NCBI GenBank assembly: GCA_951802425.1
Contig: OX637802.1
Location: 1,054,001 to 1,118,000, forward strand
From: Clavaria fumosa
Taxonomy: Eukaryota > Basidiomycota > Agaricomycetes > Agaricales > Clavariaceae
Length of the DNA: 64,000 bases
Direction: 5' to 3'
The notes beneath the pieces are model-generated. The model searched no databases. It saw only the letters and a program-made list of their open reading frames with translations, and was not told where the DNA came from. Shown one piece after another: positions 21,020 to 29,641 of this stretch. The first letter of the stretch is position 1, and the number at the start of each line of letters is the position of its first letter. A program made the translations under genes and the position numbers.

Positions 21020-22279
21020 CTACGACATGGTGGCCAGGCGTGAAATCGAGCGACGTAGAATAGAAACGGAGTCGCTGTTACTAGCGTCCAAAGCATCCCC
21101 TATAAACAAGGGGAGGATCTGTTCTACCTTTCGCCAGTAAAGCAAAAATGCTGTGGATGACCACCTCCCTTGCTTCATCACCACCCAGGGGTCGACACCT
21201 GAAAGAAGCATGTGCGTCGCCCCGCCGATGCGAAAGCTGTGTCCGCCCAGGGGCCCAAGTCCTTCTGTGGCCCAAATGGCATTGCATCGCACCAAAACAT
21301 CATCGCGAGATAGGACAGAATGGCCAGAAGTGGAATCGAAGGAGAATAAGGGGGCTGTGGGCGGTGCCGAGGTGTTGATCGCCAAGTGGTGCTCGAGGGC
21401 TGCGACGCAGTCCGCATCGTCGAACGATTGAGTAGAGACGATCCAGTCACCCTTACTGTGTTGGGTCTTAGACCACGGAATCTTGAACTGGATGTATGCA
21501 TGGCCATTGCTGGCGGACCCACGGACAAGAGGGGAGCCACGGGTGACATGGCGGGCGGGATTGAAGGATGCCCGTGAGGGTGGAACAAGTTCCCCCAGGC
21601 GGCAACAGTCCCTCCAGGCTGTGCAGGCAACAGCCCAGATGGCCGCATCCCGAGTGTTTGATAAAACAAGGCCGGATTTGAGGGTGCGGAGTAGGAGTAA
21701 GGTGACAGGAGGGCGAGGGGGGCGGGACGAAGAGGCTGGGGCAAGTGCGGCAGCACCAGTTCGGGTCCGCCGGAGCACTTGGCCGCCTGCCCAGGCTGCA
21801 TTGTTGAAGGCATGCCATAGCTGGAGGCCCGAAAGCCAAGAGGCAATGGTGCCACCTGATACCCGCCCGGCACCTTCCTCTGCAACAAATAAGGCGAGGA
21901 GGAGCTCGCTCGCTGGCATCCTTAGGGTCTCTGAAATGTTGTGGCGATCACAAAACTGAGTGAAACGAAGGAGGCCAGCACCATAGTTACGGCGGGTCGA
22001 GGGTTCGACTGACGCCGCCAGTACTTCAAGCCAGTGATCAACAGTGGCAATTGGAACAAATGAGGAGAGGTGGTTGATGGCGAAGGCTCCATAGGGAGTG
22101 CGCCAAAGTCGAAGACGATCCTGTGCTGGGACAAGAGGGCGGAGGGGGGAGGGGTTCAGCTGATTGGGGGCCCGAGGTTTGATGGTTCGACCCCGCCGTG
22201 GCGAAGGGGATGGGTCTGTCCTCTTCACAGGGTCGGACCCGCCGGAAGGACCCGGCGTGTGTAGGGCAAGCCTATACAT
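21020..22279 (-). CDS. Tyrosine recombinase of the YR retrotransposon
   Basis: This enzyme would integrate the circular DNA form of the element. The start at 22279 gives MYRLALHTPG, a basic proline-rich leader, then a SAM-like N-terminal domain (VEPSTRRNYGAGLLRFTQFC). The catalytic part shows a box I arginine (WRDCCRLGEL), box II HSFRIGGATHMLLSG with the H-x-x-R pair, GRWSSTAFLLYWR with the probable nucleophilic tyrosine, and a stop at 21020. The R-H-R-Y set looks complete, and no frameshift is visible. Its start overlaps the stop of the RT/RNase H ORF by eight bases, which suggests coupled termination and reinitiation. The frame also stays open upstream to 22396 with a non-ATG beginning. Confidence 0.85.
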   Translation of the reverse strand: MYRLALHTPGPSGGSDPVKRTDPSPSPRRGRTIKPRAPNQLNPSPLRPLVPAQDRLRLWRTPYGAFAINHLSSFVPIATVDHWLEVLAASVEPSTRRNYGAGLLRFTQFCDRHNISETLRMPASELLLALFVAEEGAGRVSGGTIASWLSGLQLWHAFNNAAWAGGQVLRRTRTGAAALAPASSSRPPRPPVTLLLLRTLKSGLVLSNTRDAAIWAVACTAWRDCCRLGELVPPSRASFNPARHVTRGSPLVRGSASNGHAYIQFKIPWSKTQHSKGDWIVSTQSFDDADCVAALEHHLAINTSAPPTAPLFSFDSTSGHSVLSRDDVLVRCNAIWATEGLGPLGGHSFRIGGATHMLLSGVDPWVVMKQGRWSSTAFLLYWRKVEQILPLFIGDALDASNSDSVSILRRSISRLATMS

Positions 22280-24359
22280 GGAGAAGGAAGGGCTGCAGCT
22301 CAACTGGGAGCTGGAATGTGATGTGTAGGCGGAGGTCAACAGGTCCCAGAATGCCACGAGAGACTGGGTCAGCCAGGTTGCCCTCTGAGGGAACAAAGGT
22401 GGGGAGTAAGGTCAGGTTGGAGGAAGCCAGATAAGTGGAAACACGACGGATGCACGCATTTCGTTGGATATTGCGGGAGCGCCCACCCTGTAACGCACCA
22501 ATGACACCGGTGTTGTCCCCATGGATAGTGACCTGCTTGTCAGCTGTATCCTGGGATACGACCCAGAGTACTGCAAGTTCGACCGCTATAAACTCTGCCC
22601 AACCAATGTCTCGCCCTTCTGCCCTCCAATCAGACTGCCAGCGCCATGCTGCCCAGCCATCCTGAGCAACAAGCCCAAGGCCCCAGGATGTAGAGGCATC
22701 AACATAAATGCCGGGGTCATAAGGCAAACGAGGGTTGAGGGAACGATACACACCCTGCTCCTCCAACATGATAGACCACCATGAGAGATCCGCAATGACC
22801 GTACGGGGGACATGGTGAGCCACCCATTTGTTTGGGAAATGACTGAGGAAGGAGGCGAGGGAAGGAAGATATGACCGACCAGAGCGGTAAACGAAACAAA
22901 GGTGTTGGAGGGTGCCATGGAGCGAAGCGACATCGTGTGCATGGGTCTTGCCAGAGGCATTCTGAACGAAACGGAGAACCTTCATTCGGTATTTCTTGCG
23001 CTTCTGCTCTGAAATGGCAACCCTCTTAAGGTCAAGGTCCCAAACGAATCCCCCATATTCTGTAATGGGGGCGAAATCATGCCCTTTCTTTTCAACATTG
23101 TGCCAGCGTATGCCAAGGGGATCCGTGATTGCAAAGAGGGAAGGTAAGTCAAAGTCATAAGTAAATGAATCCTCAAAGGGTTGAGAGGGGAACCGGAATA
23201 TATTGAAGTCGTCAACCCACTTCACCACATTGGGGATCTGATGGTGGTGAAGAATATCTACCAGGGCATCTGCCAGGAGGCCTTGGATGTTTCCTGAGGT
23301 GGTCAGGCCGAACGGAGCACAGTGGTCTGGGAAAATCTTCCCCTTCCATTGAATAGGAATATAACATTTGTGACAGGGGGCGATGGCAGAGCAGCGGTAG
23401 GCAGCTATCATGTCCAAGCCTGCTGCCTGGGCACCAGGCGGGGCAGAGGCCACCTAGAAGGGGGAGAGGACAGGGTCAACATGTGCGTGGTAGTGCGATG
23501 GCAGAGCAGCGGCATGTCCAAGCCTGTCGCCTGGGCACCGGGCGAGACAAGGGGGAGAGGGGGGGGGGGGGGGGGGGTTCTCCCAGCAAACAACTGCTGT
23601 CTGTCTGCGAAAAACAAATATGCCCTGACAGGCACATTTCACAGATCCCCGACACAGGCACTTTACAGATGGGCCCTGGCCCCAAGCCCACATAGGCCAT
23701 ACCATGCTGTCTGTCTGCGAAAAACAAATATGCCCTGACAAGCACATTTCACAGATCCCCGACACAGGCACTTTACAGATGGGCCCTGGCCCCAAGCCCA
23801 CATAGGCCATACCAGAAGGGACAGCCCTCCCACCCGGGCACTGGCCCCATGGGTGACAACAATGAATGAATATAGGACTTACAATATCAGCCATCATAGC
23901 GCAGGTGTACCAGGTGATGGGGTTGTCAGCCGCATCCAGCCAGGCATTCGTAGACGATCCCAAATGATCCTCCGCAGAGAGGTTCCGGATCATCCTCCAG
24001 GTCCCAGACCCGGGCTCCTTCTCAACCAAACCAAGTGGGGCTGTACGAAAATGGCCCCCAAAGAAAACAAAGGCCTCCTCCATGGAGTACGGACCAGACA
24101 TACGGCCAGAAGCACATTCTTCTGTAATGAAATTCTCAATGATGAGGGGCTGTTTTTGTGCGGACGGCATATTTTCAGGAATGAAGGTGTATGTGAGAGG
24201 GGGAGGGTTCCCAATAGGAGAGCCGAAGGTGATGTCGTGTAAGAGGAAAGGGTATTTCGAGGTGAGGCCACAGTTGTGTAATGTGCGCTCCCATTCCTTG
24301 GGTATGTAGGTGGTCACTATTCTCTCCCGCTCAGTTACGAGGGCATTTTTGTGCCCCAT
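22272..24359 (-). CDS. Reverse transcriptase / RNase H of the YR retrotransposon
   Basis: From ATG 24359 (MGHKNALVTERERIVTTYIP) the frame runs through FRTAPLGLVEKEPGSGTWRM and TWYTCAMMADI to 23883. It resumes at 23453 with ASAPPGAQAAGLDMIAAYRC. The RT catalytic motif appears as KWVDDFNIF, with V-D-D in place of the common Y-x-D-D. RNase H follows: YVDASTSWGLGLV, WAEFIAVELAVLWVV, TIHGDNTGVIGAL and FVPSEGNLADPVSRG, carrying the expected D-E-D series and a late Asp. The stop is at 22272. The two halves join only if 23454-23882 is removed; its ends are gtaagt and ctag, so it may be an intron. Otherwise the copy is interrupted. The start overlaps the Gag ORF by 29 bases. Confidence 0.82.
23454..23882 (-). 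other. Intron-like 429-bp insert in the RT ORF
   Basis: On the minus strand this piece starts GATATT|gtaagtcc and ends ccttctag|GTGGCC. Removal restores the continuous reading MADIV-ASAPPGAQ across a conserved RT region, and its length is a multiple of three. It contains a 2 x 110-bp tandem duplication, a run of 19 G and a diverged copy of the adjoining exon start (gcccaggc...aggcttggacatg). It may be a young intron generated by local duplication, or a disabling insertion that happens to be spliceable. Confidence 0.6.
23595..23814. repeat. 2 x 110-bp tandem duplication inside the RT insert
   Basis: 23595-23704 and 23705-23814 match at all but one position (a G/A difference about 36-37 bases in). 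Each starts tgctgtctgtctgcgaaaaa and ends ggccatacca. The near-identity implies a recent duplication. Confidence 0.9.
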
Positions 24360-25527
24360 GGGAAGATTCCCCGCAAAGGGAACAGATATGAAGATGGTGC
24401 CCTTCTTTCTGTTGCCCCGAGCAGACCCCGAGATTGAAGCGCACACAGATGGGCTTGTTATCTGAGATCCGGGCAAGCCTCCCACTCGAGAAGCTGGCAA
24501 GAAAGGGACGCTCACGGCGGCTTGGTTCCGATGACTTACAGGACGAGGCCTGATGATCCCCGTAGGTCCCACAGAGCAGGCAGAGGGATGGCCTGCCGGA
24601 ACCGCGAAGGCCACCCCCTTGACGAAAGGTACCATCTCGGCTGGGCGGATAAGGGGCATGCCGTGGATTCCTCGGTGTGGTGGGTGACAGAGAATCGGAG
24701 TGCCGCCCGAGTAGAGCTGAGTTCTTGGCCGAGCAGAGAGCCTGGTACCATGCAGGAGAGGCTGGATCAATGATTGATGGTCTTGCAAAGAACTGATTCC
24801 GTATCTGTAAATCAAACAGCAAGTATGCCTGGAACCACCTTGAGAATTCCGGATCCTTGAGCATAGAGTCGTGATGCATGAGCAAGCCACGGAGGACTCC
24901 CTTCTCGCAGTGCTCAGCCATGAACGCTAGGAAGGCATTATAACATATCACCCAATCCCCAACTGACAACTCATTGTCTTTGGGGAAGTCAGACAGGTCG
25001 AGTATCCGAGCATTGGCCGCCGGACCAGTGGCTACCTTAACATACTTCAAGTCAACGCTGTTACGAATTCGCTCCAAGGAGATCGGGGAGAATAACTGTA
25101 GGGGGGGAGAACGTCGGCACTTAACGAGGGTAAGAATTTCTTCCGGGATAGTCTCGTCGTGAGCCGTGAAGACGTTCCTCTGGGCTTCTGTATCCTTAAA
25201 AAGGGGGTCCTCCTTCGTTCCCTCTTCCGTTCCAGGGAGGGTGTCCGAAGTTACCCCAGCCTCCGGTTCACGAGCCTCAGGTGCATCTGCCTGACGCCGC
25301 AACAAATCCCCAAATTCATCAGGCTCATCTTCCGAAACCTCCCCTCCTTGGTCTACCACCCTCCTCTGAGCACGAGCAGTATTCCGAAGCACTCGCCGCT
25401 GATCAGCATTGGTTAGGAGCCGCAAGTCCTCTGCCGAAAAGACCCCATTCCTTGCAAACCCGGGTCTCCTTGGCTGTCCCTCAGGCATAAAGTCACTCGT
25501 CCGTCCATCGATTCCAACTTCGACCAT
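24331..25527 (-). CDS. Gag-like protein of the YR retrotransposon
   Basis: The first ATG in the open frame is at 25527 (MVEVGIDGRTSDFMPEGQP). The N-terminal half is acidic and disordered (VSEDEPDEFGDLLRRQ). A helical, capsid-like segment follows (NAFLAFMAEHCEKGVLRGLL, PEFSRWFQAYLLFDLQI). The C-terminus has a Cys/His cluster, CVRFNLGVCSG then HHLHICSLCGESSHGAQKC, resembling nucleic-acid-binding knuckles, and the stop is at 24331. Position upstream of RT and the zinc cluster identify it as the structural ORF; no sequence family was matched directly. The frame stays open further upstream into repeat A1, but no ATG is present there. Confidence 0.7.
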   Translation of the reverse strand: MVEVGIDGRTSDFMPEGQPRRPGFARNGVFSAEDLRLLTNADQRRVLRNTARAQRRVVDQGGEVSEDEPDEFGDLLRRQADAPEAREPEAGVTSDTLPGTEEGTKEDPLFKDTEAQRNVFTAHDETIPEEILTLVKCRRSPPLQLFSPISLERIRNSVDLKYVKVATGPAANARILDLSDFPKDNELSVGDWVICYNAFLAFMAEHCEKGVLRGLLMHHDSMLKDPEFSRWFQAYLLFDLQIRNQFFARPSIIDPASPAWYQALCSAKNSALLGRHSDSLSPTTPRNPRHAPYPPSRDGTFRQGGGLRGSGRPSLCLLCGTYGDHQASSCKSSEPSRRERPFLASFSSGRLARISDNKPICVRFNLGVCSGQQKEGHHLHICSLCGESSHGAQKCPRN

Positions 25528-25586
25528 TTCAACAGTGAGGGTACAAGATTTAACGTATTGAGACCAATACGCAACGAAGTTCCTAT

Positions 25587-25705
25587 TGCGAATGCGAGAG
25601 TGACGGTGCTGACCAGGAGTCGGTGCTGGTCCTTGCACCCGACTTGCTCTGGTCAGCACGCGTTGAGCTTGGACTCGTGTGCTTATCCAATCTCAACTGA
25701 GCAGC
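25587..25705. repeat. Split direct repeat A1 (element 5' terminus)
   Basis: This 119-bp copy is identical to A2 at 20673-20791. It forms the outer 5' end of the element. The flank to its right, starting ccgtgcattgag, leads into the kinase gene after 50 bp. Confidence 0.9.
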
Positions 25706-25755
25706 CCGTGCATTGAGTCACGTGCATGTAGGCTAGCCTTCCCTCCTGACGCGCC

Positions 25756-28034
25756 ATGGCTCAGACGTCTGTACATCAGCTCTACCGGCGTCTGGAGACA
25801 ATCGGAAAGGGTGGCTATGGGTCCGTTCACAAAGGTGTACATATACCCACCGGAAACCTTGTCGCTCTCAAGATCATCAATCTTGACACGCCAGAAGATG
25901 AGGTGGCGGGCCTTCAGCGGGAAGTCATGCTCCTCAGCCAACTACGCGATGCTCCGAATGTCACAAAATATTTTGGCTGCTACCTGGACGGTTCGCGGGT
26001 ATGGATCGTTATGGAATTTGCACAGGGAGGCAGTGTACGTGATCTCATGAAGGCCTCAAAGGATTCTTGCCTCGAGGAGAAATACATCGTGCTAATTGTC
26101 CGAGAAGTATTGGTCGGGTTGACCTACCTGCATAAGTCGGCTATAATCCACCGCGATGTTAAGGCCGCTAACATCCTCATCACGGCTGCTGGAAAGGTCA
26201 TGATTTGTGATTTCGGAGTATCTGCGCTCTTGTCAACCACGTCCAGTAAACGCAACACGCTAATGGGTACGCCGTACTGGATGGCTCCAGAGCTCTTGCA
26301 ACCTGTCCCGGCGTATGACAACAAGGCAGATATATGGAGTCTGGGTATCATGATCTACGAGATGGTCAAAGGCAGTCCGCCTCACTCCAACATCCTGGAT
26401 CAGCTCAAGGTCATGTCTCTTATCCCGAAGGTCAAGCCGCCAAGACTTGCAGAAGCAGAAGGAAGCAAAGACATGCGAGACTTTATTTCCTATTGTCTCA
26501 AGGAGTTTCCTAGTGAAGTGCGCCAACCCTCTATCCCATTAGTCTGCGGCGCTAACTAGTCGAGCAGCGCCTTCCTGCTGAAGAACTCGCAAAGACTAAG
26601 TGGATCAAATCTGTCTCAAAGGTTTCTGTGGCCCTGCTCAAGGAGCTCATCGTTCGGTACGAGAACTGGATATCAAGTGCTGGCCCACGCGCGAGTCTTG
26701 CGGGTCTCTTGCCATGGGAGGAGGAAGAACAACAGTACGTGCTCCATATCTGCCATCAGTAGCTAAACTAAAACTGTCGATAGGTTACGGCGTTCTGTGG
26801 GGAGTGAGATCCATTCTTGGGAATTCGACACCCTTCATGCGCCTCATCAGCCAGGTGGAGTCCGCATTCCCCATGACGATCCGTTAAGTCCCGCTTGCGA
26901 ATTGAGCTCGGAGGATTTAAGTCTTACACATGCCACTGTCAAACCGGCTGTTTCCACTCCAATACCTTCATCTCTCCGTTCGATATTCGGAGACGATGGG
27001 GCAACTGATATCGATTATTTTCGCCTGCCTTTGTCACCGGGAAGACCAGCCCTGGACCCATCAAGCTCGCCTGCCCCTTCTCCATTATCAATTTCGACTC
27101 AATTGTCTTCGACGATAATACCCCAACCGACACGTTCTGCGACGACGTTGGGAGACCGCAACTCAGTATCAACTTCCCCAGAGAACCCTGGGAATGCTTT
27201 GCCAATCCCGAGTCCTCGGATAAGCTTGGTTCGGCAGGCTTCGGTAGCCGTCATGGAATCATTTCCGACGCCAACGCCAAAATTGGTTGCTCCTGTGAGG
27301 CCCTTCCTTAGAGACCGCACTGGCAGCGATGGAAGCATCAAGACTAAGATGAATATGCCCGGTCTCAAAGATGTTCTCAAGGTACGTAGAATCGGGACGT
27401 GAACACCATCTGATGCTGAGAGCTGATGGACAATCAGATACCATCGTTGACCTCTGAGCACCAACTGGGCATCGCGGATCTGCTACCTCCCTCGCCTTCA
27501 GCCCTGTCATACACCAACAAGCCCTTCATCCCGTCGCCAAGCGCGTTGGGCTCGGCTGTCTTTTCTCCAGACACAGAACAGTCAATGTCCACACTTACGC
27601 ACGCGAGGGCGGGCTCACCACCACCTGAGAACCATACCACGGCGTCCTTGACAGGCTTGTCACATTCGCGCAACTTTACGCATGCGCGTAACATCTCATT
27701 CTCCTTCGGCGGAAACTCCTCTATGGGGCCTCCCCTTCGTCCTCTTGATATCAGTCAAATGATGCTCTCCAGAGAAGGAACGCATGGAGAATTGGCGCGG
27801 ACAGTCGATGATCTGAGCAAGTGGCTTTCTATTGTTGAAGGTGGACTTGTTGGCTTGCTTGAGAATTCCTATGAAGACACGATAGAAGAAGAGCATGAAG
27901 GTCTCTTCGGAGAAACTCAGAGTCCAGACAGTTCCAATTCAGCGGAAGTATCTACGGACGCTCGTGCCGGCCACCCGTTCGTGGAGGAACATACCACAAA
28001 TCATGTCGAGCCATCCAGAGTGGTGCTTAGCTAG
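25756..28034 (+). CDS. STE20/GCK-III protein kinase (Nak1/Kic1-like)
   Basis: This serine/threonine kinase is probably part of the RAM/MOR polarity pathway upstream of an NDR kinase. From ATG 25756 the kinase domain shows IGKGGYGSVHKG (P-loop), VALKIINLDTPEDE (Lys), IIHRDVKAANIL (catalytic loop), DFGVSALLSTTSSKR and the STE20 signature MGTPYWMAPELLQ. An intron (about 26516-26563) joins EFPSE to QRLPAEELAKTKWIKSVSKV. The long C-terminal tail is Ser/Pro-rich. It ends with LKDVLK|IPSLTSEHQLGIADLL after an intron at about 27380-27437, then a helical end before the stop at 28034. Sid1- and MST3-type GCK-III kinases are alternatives; the 'QREVMLLSQL', 'APNVTKYFG' and 'GGSVRDLM' blocks favour Nak1/Kic1. 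The YR retrotransposon lies only 50 bp upstream of the start codon. Confidence 0.85.
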
Positions 28035-28049
28035 TCGCTTCTATCCTAC

Positions 28050-28869
28050 TCACAGGAACCCCTTGTCTCTGAGATATTCTATAATGATGTTTACGCTTTC
28101 CTCAACACCGCACTCGTCCGTTCGGATGTGGAGCTCAGGATTGTCAGGCGCTTCATATGGGGCGGAGATGCCAGTGAAGTCTGGGAACCTTTTGAGCGAT
28201 AGAGCTCACGGCTCTTCAGAGAGACACGGCACCTTGGATGACGCCGGCCCTTGCCTTCTTGTAAAGTCCTTTGGGATCGCGACCTTCGGCGACGTGGAGA
28301 GGAACATCGATGAAAACTTCAACGAAGGATAGATTGGACTGTTCATGAAGGGCACGGGCTTGCGCTCGGTCTGCTCGATAAGGCGAGATGAACGCTGTGA
28401 TCACGATGCACGATGCGTCCGCGAATAATTTCGCAACCTGTCGCTGCTACGTCATGCAATGCAATTTGTCTTAGGATCTCAAGACGAACCTCGCCAATGC
28501 GACGTATGTTTTCGTTTCGAGAGACTTCATCGAATTTGAGGTCTTTGTTGAGTCCAAGTCGAATGTTATCTCCGTCGAGCCGGTAAGCGAATTTGCCGCG
28601 ATGCAGCAGGCGTTCTTCAACCGCACATGCTATGGTTGACTGTGCAGAAAAGCCATCATCAGTCCACATCCTGAAAGAAATCAGATGAAAGGTTACCTTG
28701 CCACTGGCACTCAAGCCCGTAAACCAGACTGTGACACCCTTCTGTTTGAGGAGCTCAGCTCGCCTCGCAGAATCGACAGAGCCTTTCAAATGGGCGATTA
28801 CAATCCGACCTGCTTGTACACTTAGTATCACATTCACTCACCTGGATGAGCCGTAACGTTATTAATCAT
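28050..28869 (-). CDS. MET14: Adenylyl-sulfate (APS) kinase
   Basis: This cytosolic enzyme phosphorylates APS to PAPS in sulfate assimilation. The start at 28869 gives MINNVTAHP, joined over a short intron (about 28813-28842) to [20 protein letters not shown] and [19 protein letters not shown], the P-loop. Another intron precedes [20 protein letters not shown], then [26 protein letters not shown], an intron, [40 protein letters not shown] and the C-terminus [13 protein letters not shown] before the stop at 28050. All landmarks of the family are present and the length of about 200 residues is normal. It converges with the kinase gene with only 15 bp between the stop codons. Confidence 0.92.
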
Positions 28870-29641
28870 TTGCCTCCTCGAGCTGGTAGGATTAGGGTCT
28901 CAGACATCGCGGGTCCAGTCCGAGGAGGATAGATGAATTGCAACCATGGCGTCGAAGGCACGCCATCGGTCATCGACAGTAACAAGTCACACTAAATCAC
29001 ATTCATTCACAATACCTCCCTCCCATGCTTACTTTTCAACGACATTACATGTATGCCTACGTACATCACGTACAACCGCGTCTTTATGGCAATTCAAATT
29101 CAGCATTACAAACTATGTCAGGATGATGAGCGTACAATGAATGCTGTTAATGAGAAAGGTATCTGCGCCCTTTCAGTCTACGCCTCGCCAGGATCTTCCG
29201 ACCTCCCAAACATTTCTTCCTTGCGAGAAATCCATGTTTTCTTTTCCGTTTTCGTTGCGAAGGCTGATATTCTGTGCCTCGCGAAACATGACGGGTTTGC
29301 TGCAGCGTTCCGTGTGAAACGAGAAAGGAAGGCGAGGAGGAGCGCCAGAAGGAGGAGAAATGTAGGCCGAAATGGGACGTGGGTAAAGTGGGAGAGCGGA
29401 GAGCCCGTGAAAACAAATGATGGTTCACAAAAGCAGATTCACGGGGAGGGCGAGTGAGCACGCGAACGAGAGAGCGCACCAGAGGGAATAGTTTGAAGCT
29501 CATCGCAGTGCGCGTTCCCGACGATGAGCGCAGAGCAACGAGTAAGCAGGATTGAAGTCGGAGAATGAAATTTCCTTGCCGAACATTGCCGAATTGTAAC
29601 TCCGCGAATGTGAGAACAGGTCGAGTCAGTAATTTCTCTGA
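28870..29641. other. Divergent intergenic region between MET14 and ALA1
   Basis: This 772-bp region should carry the promoters of both neighbours. Open frames on both strands (for example 29053-29457) have no family resemblance and no consistent splice context. No RNA gene was recognised. Confidence 0.4.

Larger units (their letters stand above)
20523..25705 (-). mobile_element. Ngaro/PAT-type tyrosine-recombinase retrotransposon
   Basis: This element of about 5.2 kb is read on the minus strand in the order A1 repeat (25587-25705), Gag-like ORF, RT/RNase H ORF, tyrosine recombinase ORF, B1 (20789-20906), A2 (20673-20791), a 32-bp spacer and B2 (20523-20640). A1-ORFs-B1-A2-B2 is the split direct repeat layout known for Ngaro/PAT members of the DIRS order, and it differs from the inverted repeats of DIRS-1 itself. 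There is no integrase and no target duplication, as expected for recombinase-mediated insertion. A and B share the trinucleotide AGC at the A2/B1 junction, the likely crossover core. The A copies and the B copies are identical as far as I can read, which suggests a recent insertion. Confidence 0.88.

Noticed and set aside
22185..22200. ggttcgacccc resembling a tRNA T-arm inside the retrotransposon
   Set aside because: It is part of the recombinase reading frame, and I found no cloverleaf partners.
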